From NCBI RefSeq assembly GCF_028389875.1, contig NW_026907680.1, positions 3,348,001 to 3,412,000 of the forward strand: a DNA stretch of 64,000 nucleotides, given 5' to 3'. The stretch comes from Rhea pennata (taxonomy: Eukaryota > Chordata > Aves > Rheiformes > Rheidae). This document shows positions 57,701-64,000 of this stretch, in pieces. Each line of letters begins with the position of its first letter. The first letter of the stretch is position 1. The notes beneath the pieces were generated by a model that searched no databases, was not told where the DNA came from, and saw only the letters and a program-made list of their open reading frames with translations. Both the position numbers and the translations under genes were made by a program.

Positions 57701-60700
57701 GCCTGCCAGAGCTTTTTCCCATTTGCCTGTATGTCCAGGGAGCAGCTATTGTGTAGAATGGAGGGGTTGCAGTGAGCAAGAGAGAAGGTTGTTTCTGCTG
57801 TTCTGAGAGGCAGCTTCTTCTCTGAACAGTGCAAACATTGGCTGCCCTTGTGAGCAGCAAGATCCTCTTCTTGGCAGCATCTCACCTGTGTTTCTCCCCT
57901 GTGCAGATGCTGGAGATGAGAGACTCGATCCTTGCAGCCACCAAAGCCCTCGATGTCCAGGCCCGTACTCCCCGTCGCCATATGTTTCCAACGTGAGTAT
58001 ATTTGTTGGCTCCCTAGCCTCCAGTTTAGCAAGAGAGCATCTTCTCGGCGCGGGTTTGTTAGGGCTGCAGTGCCAGGGCTGGTGAAGGCTGCTCTGAAAG
58101 TGCTTTGGGAGCAAGACTTCCCAGCGACAGCGTCCCTGTGACCTCCGGGCATGCTCTGCCTTCATGTGGGCTCTGTGGGGGGCTTTGGCCAACTCTGTGC
58201 TGGCTCCCACCACACAAGGGCTTTATTCTGGGCTGCCTTCATGCCTTTCTCCTTCTCTGTTGCTGGGTGCCCAGCAGCAATCCATTGCCCATCCCGGAAC
58301 ACCGAGTCCTTGGGGCCACGGAGCAGTGGCTAATGCAGTTGACAGGACACAGGTAATGGTGTGAGTTGGAGGCTGTCCTTGTAGGGGACCCTGCTGCTCT
58401 CCTTGCTGCCTGGAGAGAAAGTCTCGCTGTGGGCACCCGGAGCTCTCCAGCGGGCACATTGTGTAGCTGTGGGTGTTTTGGCGGGAGGTGATTTCCGTGT
58501 CTGTGGATGTGATCCCCATCAGTGGAACCCCCGTGCTGCTGCTGCAGAACTGCCTTCTGCTGCAGAGGCAGGTGCCCCCCCTTGTGAGAGCTGCATGGAG
58601 CCCAAACTCCCCAGCTTCCCCGGGCTCATGCCACCTCCCTGGTGCCTATTTGCAGGATGTTTTCCACCACCCCAGAGTGTTTTGCCAGATGGCCGGCCCC
58701 AGGCGCCTGTCAACAACCGCCACGCGCTAGAGTGCGAGCTGTGTGGGCTGTGAATGAAAGCGCTCCGAAGGCAAGACAGGTAGGTGCTCCTCACTGAGCT
58801 CCTTTGTCTGCAGAAGCATTCTTCTCTGGGACAAGAGCCCTTCCCATGGGCTCTGCTGAGCCCTGGCTGACTTGGCCCAGGGCTTGCCTTCAAAGGCACT
58901 GCTTGGGCTCTAGTTTTGCAATATAGCTCTTGCTGCTGCGCCCTCCTCGAACACTCCAGCAGAGCCCCTGGGACCCTCTCTTTTTTTCTGGCCATGGTAG
59001 TGCTGGGGTTTTCAGTGAGAGACCATGGAGAGTTTCTGCTCAGCTGTGTGATTATTGAGATGCTTGGTGCGAATGAGAAGGGGATGTTCAGCATGGCTGG
59101 TCTTCCCTTCAGGGCAATAGGGTGCTGGCAGGAAGGCTCAGGAGAAGGTCACAAAGCCTGGGACATGTTGCGGTGCCCCTTGCTCTTCTGCTGCTGGGGC
59201 GGCAGCAGCCGTTGTCCGGCGGGGTGCCCCAGGCCAGGTCAGAGCCAGGGGCCTGGTGATTGCCACGGTCCTGCAGTCCCTGGATGCTGGCGAGGAGCAT
59301 GTGGAGAGCAGCGGAGTGGACTTGGAAGTGGGGCACATTGCACAGTGTGGAGTTGTCTTGCAGGTGCAGCAGGGTGCTGAGAATCTGGCTGAAGAAAAGC
59401 CCAGTATTCAGAAGATCGTCCAATACCAGCTGGGAGAAGACAAGCAAGTGACCCTGAAGGTCTACTTCTCCTGCCTAGAGGAAGAGGAGGAAGGGCTGGA
59501 CAGTCAAGAGGGGCCTTGCAAGACAGGGCAGGTATGTGGCAGTTCCAGGAGAAGCCTGGCAGAACTGAGGGGCAGTGAGGCAGCAAGGGGTGCCACTTGT
59601 AATCCCGGAGCCACTGTGCTGCCTAGAGCGTGCTGTGACTTTTTCTGACATGAGATTTATGTGGCTTAAAGCTTGTCACTAAGTCCCTCCCTGCAGCACT
59701 CAGCAAATGCCCAGCACTGCTGTGGAGCTGAAGGGCTGTGGCTGCAAATGGGAGCAGGGTTGAGGGAGTAGAGGAGGAGAGAAGCAGGAGGGCTCTGAGG
59801 CCGAGTGAGAGAGACAAGGTGTCAGTGCGGCTGCAGCCCCATTGCCCCATGAGCAAGCCACAGGGCTGGCCTGGGCTCAGCCTTGCCTTCCAGCCAAGGG
59901 GCAGCTGTTGAGTGCTGAGAATGGCCTCCAACAGTGGCACCTGCAAGATCTGAGCAGCTGAGCGCAAAGGGATGCTTCCAGCATTGGTGTGCCCATTTGC
60001 AAAGCTCTCCTTGACTGCTGAAGCCAAGACGACACAGGTACCTGCCAGTCCTGGTACCAGCAGCCTCCGCCACGGACTGATGAGCTGTGTCCAAACAAGC
60101 TCCCCTGTCCCATGACGGTGAGGCTGGCAACACCCTCAGAAGCTCCTGCAAACATCCCTGGCCCTCACGAGTCTGCAGTCTTCCTGGGCTTTCTGGCAGG
60201 GCAGAACACAGCCTGTTCTTTCTGCCTCCTTGTGCAGGGGGAAGAAGAGCCGTGTGCAGAGACACAGGCAAGCAGAAGAAAGAGCAGCAGCAGTGGCAAA
60301 GAGACCAGCAGAGCCAGTTTTAGCAGAAGACGCAGCAGCAGTGACAAAGAGCCCAGCAGAGCCAGTTTCAGCAGAAGACGCAGCAGCAGTGGCAGGGGCA
60401 GTATCAGCGGCAGTGTCAGCGGGAGACCCAGAGGCAGCGGCAGTGGAAGCCCCACTGCAAAAGAGAACGGCAGCCCCAGTGTCAGTAGCAGGCAGCGTGG
60501 CAGTGGCAGCGGGAGCCCCGGTGGCAGGCAGAGCAGTAGCCCCAGTGTCAGCAGCAGGAGCAGTGGAAGCCCCACTGTCAGACCAAGCGGCAGCCCCAGT
60601 GCCAGTGCCGGACAGAGTGGCAGTGGCACTGGAAGCCCCACTGTCAGACACAGCGGCAGCCCCAGTGGCAGCGGCAGGGGCAGTGGAAGCCCCACTGCCA

Positions 60701-61179
60701 GAGACAGCGGCAGCCCCAGTGGCAGCGGCAGTGGCACTGGAAGCCCCACTGTCAGACCAAGTGGCAGCGGCAGTGGCAGTGCCGGACACAGCGGCAGCGG
60801 CACTGGAAGCCCCAGTGGCAGACGCAGCAGCAGATCCACTGGCGGTGGCAGCGTCACTGGAAGCCCCAGTGGCGGGCACAGCGGCAGCCCAAGTGCCAGC
60901 GGCAAACACAGCGGCAGTGACAGTGGGAACTGCAATGTTGGACACAGCGAGAAACCCACTCGTAGCAGCAGTGGCAGTGGAAGCTCCAATGCTGGACACA
61001 ACGGCAGCCCCACTGGCAGTGGCAGCGGCACACGAAGACCCAGTGTCAGACAGAGCATCAACGGCAGTGGGAGCCCCAGGGGCAGCGGCAGTGACCACAG
61101 CAGCAGCCACAACGGAAGCAGCAGCAGCACTGCTTGTGAGCCACGCGAGCACCCAGGAAGTTCTCTGAAGCTGAATTAA
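48744..61179 (+). CDS. CCDC81-like protein with two HU domains, repeat cassettes and Ser-rich tail (full copy C)
   Basis: Sixteen exons: 48744-48810, 48988-49049, 49588-49744, 50541-50797, 51443-51528, 52252-52349, 52631-52736, 53719-53839, 54635-54720, 55383-55506, 56240-56325, 56968-57094, 57907-57992, 58656-58779, 59277-59531 and 60238-61179. They total 2784 nt and every phase agrees: 927 codons plus stop. Residues 23-95 and 96-181 are the two HU-type domains of the CCDC81 family. Residues 182-529 are linkers and about 70-residue repeats, 530-614 an acidic segment, and 615-927 a Ser/Gly/Pro-rich tail. The coiled-coil and Cys-rich C-terminal parts of human CCDC81 are not present. CCDC81 is linked to centrosomes in mammals, and its HU domains belong to the bacterial HU/IHF fold. 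From memory, sauropsids carry large lineage-specific expansions. DNA or protein binding is inference. The start is the first ATG before a good donor and gives the in-frame join. Confidence 0.8.
48988..49744 (+). CDS. HU domain 1 exons of copy C
   Basis: Exon 48988-49049 encodes AVPIWEGVSNYIQEKLVLNK. Exon 49588-49744 encodes DVRIIPLGTFSV, TVQRPAFRLSSNLVDLHGLS and ends EEASVAG. This matches the CCDC81 first HU domain, with IWxxVSNYI, the (V/I)P.LGTFS turn and the QRPxFxLS strand. Splice sites are ctttgcag/gtgggt and ggctgcag/gtaaga. Confidence 0.88.
50541..50797 (+). CDS. HU domain 2 exon of copy C
   Basis: A 257-nt exon between gttgcctag and gtaagt. It encodes YPHVAVAISVPWKTVAACVE, NVALLFKGIGVLLIEGKEV and FYRGFLRRLNASPQLLKALL. 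The FKGIGVL...G.EV.M.FY..FL pattern is diagnostic for the second HU domain of CCDC81 (human: FKGIGVLSI). Confidence 0.9.
51443..51528 (+). CDS. Cassette exon a1 (86 nt)
   Basis: Phase 0 to phase 2, MPEMRHSVLAST...IVFPT, between ccctttgcag and gtgagt. It is followed by two exons found only here, 52252-52349 and 52631-52736 (VESAPPRPSVGAV-like and QRLLQRERQPESKVVATNVE), before the d-type exon 53719-53839. Confidence 0.7.
54635..54720 (+). CDS. Cassette exon a2 (86 nt)
   Basis: MLEMRDSVLAAS...SIFPT, phase 0 to 2, acceptor cctttgcag and donor gtgagt. It pairs with d exon 55383-55506 (PFLGTPECSAQKAVPG) to give a 70-residue repeat. Confidence 0.7.
56240..56325 (+). CDS. Cassette exon a3 (86 nt)
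   Basis: MKIHRDSILTATKAAP...NMFLR, phase 0 to 2, acceptor cctttacag and donor gtgagt. It pairs with d exon 56968-57094 (PVPVTLECFAQSGAAAGRKK). Confidence 0.7.
57907..57992 (+). CDS. Cassette exon a4 (86 nt)
   Basis: MLEMRDSILAATKALDVQAR...MFPT, phase 0 to 2, acceptor ctgtgcag and donor gtgagt. It pairs with d exon 58656-58779 (MFSTTPECFARWPAPGACQQ). Confidence 0.7.
59277..59531 (+). CDS. Acidic exon of copy C
   Basis: A 255-nt symmetric exon (85 codons) between ggtcctgcag and gtatgt. It encodes EEHVESSGVDLEVGHIAQCG, EEKPSIQKIVQYQLGEDKQV and TLKVYFSCLEEEEEG. It is present and open in copy A (20749-20495) with few changes, which supports coding. No known domain recognised. Confidence 0.7.
60238..61179 (+). 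CDS. Ser/Gly/Pro-rich terminal exon of copy C
   Basis: After ccttgtgcag, 313 codons run to a TAA. It starts GEEEPCAETQASRRKSSSSG, followed by two copies of (E)xSRASFSRRRSSS. About 250 residues of near-repeats follow, such as GSGSGTGSPTVRPSGSGSGS, where agcggcagccccagtggcag-type units recur every 30-60 nt. It ends CEPREHPGSSLKLN. Such a tail is expected to be disordered and heavily phosphorylatable (SR/SP pairs). A variant signal ATTAAA overlaps the stop. Confidence 0.7.
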   Translation, partial: GEEEPCAETQASRRKSSSSGKETSRASFSRRRSSSDKEPSRASFSRRRSSSGRGSISGSVSGRPRGSGSGSPTAKENGSPSVSSRQRGSGSGSPGGRQSSSPSVSSRSSGSPTVRPSGSPSASAGQSGSGTGSPTVRHSGSPSGSGRGSGSPTARDSGSPSGSGSGTGSPTVRPSGSGSGSAGHSGSGTGSPSGRRSSRSTGGGSVTGSPSGGHSGSPSASGKHSGSDSGNCNVGHSEKPTRSSSGSGSSNAGHNGSPTGSGSGTRRPSVRQSINGSGSPRGSGSDHSSSHNGSSSSTACEPREHPGSSLKLN

Positions 61180-62215
61180 ACCAACTGCCCCAAGTCGGGT
61201 GGCTCTTGGCTGGGTGTGTGGTGAGCTCGTCCGTTTGCAGCGTGGGAGCTTTGGAGAGGCCTGAAGAGCAGAGCTGAGGAGTCAGGGCTCAGGGGCTGCT
61301 GCCAGGGCAGCTCGCCGCCACGGTCGTGCTGTGGCTCTTTGGCTGCAGCTGCGGTGGCTGTGGCCTAGGGGTGTGCTGCATCTTGTTGGTGCTGGAGAGA
61401 GGCGTGGAGAGGGCCGTGCCATGGCCAACGCATGTCCTGGGGCCGGGGGGCCTGTGGGGAGAGGAGGAAAAAGCTGCTGTACGCCTCTGAGGGGAGGAAG
61501 TGCTTGAGCCTGGGCCCCCTTGCTGGGGCCCAGTGCTGGCTGCATGGTGGGAGGGAACTGCCAGCTCTTGTGTGTGTCTTGGGTGCCCTTGAGTGCTGGG
61601 CTTTTGCAGGTGTGAGGGGAAGAAGGCGGGTGCCCAGGGCCAGAAGGGGAAGCGGCCACCCCGGAGGCTTGGTGCCAGCAGAGTCCATGGCCACCTGGGC
61701 TGTAGCACCCGGGAACTACTGGAGTTGCAGAGACCGAGGGCAGGTAGGAAGGAGGGCAGCAGAGCCCAGAGGCTGGCCTTGAGGCGAGCAGGCTTCCCCT
61801 TCTGCAGAGACCTGCTAGGGGGATGCCAGGGGAGGCAGCTCAGAAGGGCAAAGGAGCTCAGGAAAGCTGGCAGGCCTTTAAGCTGCTGAAGGAGAGCCTC
61901 CTCCAAGTGCCACTCTGCTCCACCTTGACACTCTAGCAAGCCCAAGTCAGGGGAAAACCTACGGCCCCTCACTAGCAATGGCGATTCTGGAGGACCAGGC
62001 TTCATCGTTCCATCTGGTACGTGTGCATCTGCAAATGCAGGAGCTTTGCTTGAGCGCCTGCTCAGGGAGACTTTCATCAGCACTTCATGAGCACGCAGTC
62101 CCCTTCTCTCTGCAGGCTGACAAGCCTCGGTAAGGATCCGCACCTCAGACCAGCTTCTAGCCTCTTTGTCCTCCACACATTTTCCATTACCCCCACAGCA
62201 GGAGCTGCGAGAGAA
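61180..62215. other. 3' flank of copy C, no gene seen
   Basis: Inverted copy of 18.67-19.71 kb. Open frames of up to 327 codons on the minus strand are shared with the other copies (302-303 codons), but with no domains and no splice context. They run antisense to the probable 3' UTR of the CCDC81-like genes. Confidence 0.5.
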
Positions 62216-62650
62216 AGCGCCCATCACAGAATCATCGAAGGGTGGAGGTTGGAAGGGGCCTCTGGAGATCATCTCGTCCAGCCCCCCTGCTCAAGCAGGG
62301 TCACTTACAGCACACTGCACAGGATCACACCAGGCAGCCTCTGAATGTCTCCAGAGAAGGAAACTCCACTACCTCTCTGGACAACCTGTCCCAGTGCTCG
62401 GTCACTCTCACCAGAAAGAAGTTTTTCCTCAGAGTCAGGTGGAGCTCCCTGTGTTCTTGTTCGTGTGCGCTGCCTCTTCTCCTAGCACTTGGCACCACAG
62501 AAAAGAGCCCGCTCCCATCCTCTTGACACCCTCCCTTGAGGTATTTGTAGACATGCGTAGGATCCCCTCTCAGGCTTCTCTTCTGGAGGCTAAACAAGCG
62601 CAGCCCTTACAGCCTTTCCTCCTGAGAGAGATGACCCAGCCTTCTAACCA
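62216..62650 (-). mobile_element. CR1 LINE fragment spanning the outer border of arm 2
   Basis: Minus-orientation CR1. From the 3' end it reads cacagaatcatcgaaggg, ggcctctggagatcatctcg, ctctggacaacctgtcccag, gaaagaagtttttcctcaga and ttctcttctggaggctaaac. Its 3' part (62216-62320) is shared with 18570-18668; the rest lies beyond the arm homology. Confidence 0.9.
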
Positions 62651-62734
62651 TCTTCATAGCAGTACATCAACTCTGGCAAGTCCCGTGGAGAAGACTGCAG
62701 ACATCCAAGATGCCTGTGCCCATTTTCTCCACAA

Positions 62735-64000
62735 ACACGGAGGTTCTGCTTGCAGACTGCGGCTCACGAAGTACTTGAGGCCAGGGTTCCGAGAGCTGCA
62801 GCCCGCAGTGGGAGAAGAGGCCTTTGCTGTCTTTGGGCTCATTCCTCAGCTCTGTGCTTGCGTCCTATTTTCTGCCAGATTCTGCTCTTGCACCTCCCAT
62901 CCCTGAGGGGAAGACAAATGGAACAAGCCTGCCCTTCAAAGGTAGGACTCTGAGAGACAAAAAGAGGTTGCTCTTGCAAACTAAGCAGCAAGCGGAGGAA
63001 GCCAGAGCTCCTGTGCTGGGAAACACGAGGCATTAGACAGATCTCATCCGAAGCTGGCGTCCTTTGATGGCTTTGCCATGGATGCCGAGGGAGTGAAGAG
63101 GCTTAGGCCAACAGCTTTGCAGAGCAGGAACAGAGAGCACTGGCTCCAGTCACATGGTGTTTCAGCACAGGCTGGAACAGCAGCAAGTAGGTGCAGAACA
63201 GCCAAGAATGCACTGATTGCCCCAACAGGGTCTTCTTCCAGCAGCCTGGGGCCTGGGAGCTTCCTCAGCCAGAGGCAGGAGACACAAAGCCTTTGCCTGC
63301 TTGGTCCTTCCAGAAGCGCACCCCCACCTTGGGCTGAAAGCACACCGTCAACCTGTGGCAGGGCCACATGCGGCTCCTTGCTTGGCTTCTCTCTTCCTCT
63401 TCAAAGCACTTCTGCTGGGCTTCTTCTCACCTCTGCAGGGCAAGGAGATGTGGCTTTCAGCGACCTCTCTCTTGCCTCTCCTTCCTGACCAAGAGCTGTT
63501 CGCTCACAGCCTGCCCCGGTGCATGCAAAGTTCAGATGTGGTCATTCTCACCCCAACAGGCCTCACTCCTCCTGCAGCAAATACCCTCTGGCACTTTATT
63601 GCCCAGCCATTCCCTGTGCTTTGGTCCTTCTGTAGCTCTTATTTGGGGAGCCTATAACATGGAGAGGAATGAGAGGTTCTGGTTTTGGTTTGTTTGAAAA
63701 GATTGATCCCTACCAGAAGCAAGCAAGGCAGAAAGACATCTTGGGCTGGCTTTTTCCTCCAGACCTTGTTTGTCACAGCAGAGAGTCAGCTGCCTGTATG
63801 GGGCACGTATGGAGCATGATTTGGATCGGAAAAGGGCACGGGAACTCATCACAAAGGCCTTAAGTCATACTGGGGAGCCAAAGTCCTCAGCGAAAGCCCA
63901 CAATTTCTCAGCCTGGTCTTCAAGTATGGCCTCAGAAGGCAAGTGGGCCTCTTGGCATGCTGGGCTGCCACCTTCAGCAGGAGCTCTCCTGGACGGACTG
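62735..64000 (+). repeat. Start of a further copy of the arm segment
   Basis: Direct copy of 25572-26500 (and inverted copy of 46.3-45.3 kb). It starts at ggaggttctgcttgcagact, has a private stretch of about 350 bp at 62.80-63.15 kb, then near-identity to the window end (gaatgcactgattgccccaa, gtgcatgcaaagttcagatg, ccttaagtcatactggggag). The amplified region therefore continues to the right. Confidence 0.85.

Larger units (their letters stand above)
54200..59118. repeat. Three tandem intragenic cassettes of about 1.6 kb in copy C
   Basis: Units of about 54.20-55.86, 55.86-57.45 and 57.45-59.12 kb repeat in exons and introns. Each has the ggatcagcctcttggctctt-type intron phrase, the 86-nt a exon, gggtgcccag, a cctgctgctctcc block, the 121-127-nt d exon and an intron block ending ggcttcccttcaggg. 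A diverged first unit covers 50.8-54.2 kb. Copy A keeps one full a+d unit; copy B keeps parts of two. Confidence 0.85.
39470..62320. repeat. Inverted repeat, arm 2
   Basis: This is the fuller arm. Its inner border lies in 39.36-39.50 kb, where sequence homologous to the 3' flank of the CCDC81-like gene gives way to the CpG promoter. Its outer border lies within a minus-strand CR1 near 62.32 kb. It alone carries a CR1 copy at 44.28-44.59 kb, inserted at a ggatat target that is uninterrupted in arm 1 (about 29.06 kb). Confidence 0.9.

Noticed and set aside
60136..61152. 338- and 321-codon minus-strand frames across the Ser-rich exon (Ala/Ser-rich and Leu/Pro-rich)
   Set aside because: They are shadows of the repetitive AGC/GGC sequence; the plus-strand frame joins upstream exons with correct phase and splice sites.

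Overview
The window looks like nuclear DNA of a sauropsid, most likely a bird. It has CR1 LINE fragments with the usual 3' ends, GT-AG introns, CpG-rich promoters, a TMEM209 orthologue and copies of a CCDC81-like gene family that I recall as expanded in birds. Nothing looks bacterial. Exon limits below were worked out by hand from splice sites, reading phase and conservation.

Left part (1-18.5 kb) is ordinary single-copy sequence. The minus strand carries the 5' part of a vacuolar-type cation/proton exchanger gene with a YccF-like membrane domain (start codon at 2632, running off the left edge). About 140 bp upstream of it lies the probable 3' end of TMEM209, also on the minus strand. TMEM209 has 14 coding exons (16462 to 4442) that close exactly into 567 codons plus stop. 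Its CpG-rich promoter region exists as two tandem copies (about 16.86-18.06 kb).

Right part (18.56-64 kb) is a multicopy, rearranged region built as a large interrupted inverted repeat: arm 1 about 18.56-33.74 kb, spacer 33.74-39.47 kb, arm 2 about 39.47-62.32 kb. Read outward from the spacer, each arm holds a CpG/minisatellite promoter, a small gene ending in a CARD of the ASC/NLRP1 type, a CR1 copy, unidentified conserved sequence and a CCDC81-like gene. Arm 2 has the complete gene (48744-61179, + strand): 16 exons closing in one frame of 927 codons plus stop, with two HU-type domains, a run of about 70-residue repeat cassettes and a 313-residue Ser/Gly/Pro-rich tail. Arm 1 has a headless version on the minus strand that lost about 5.5 kb, including the HU exons. 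The spacer holds a third, broken copy (+ strand), a fragment of a fourth, and a solo LTR. Another partial copy of the arm sequence enters at 62.73 kb and runs off the right edge.

The unit that has been copied therefore links a CARD-encoding gene with an HU-fold (potential DNA-binding) gene in the same transcriptional direction. Functional linkage is inference; the duplication structure is read directly from the sequence.
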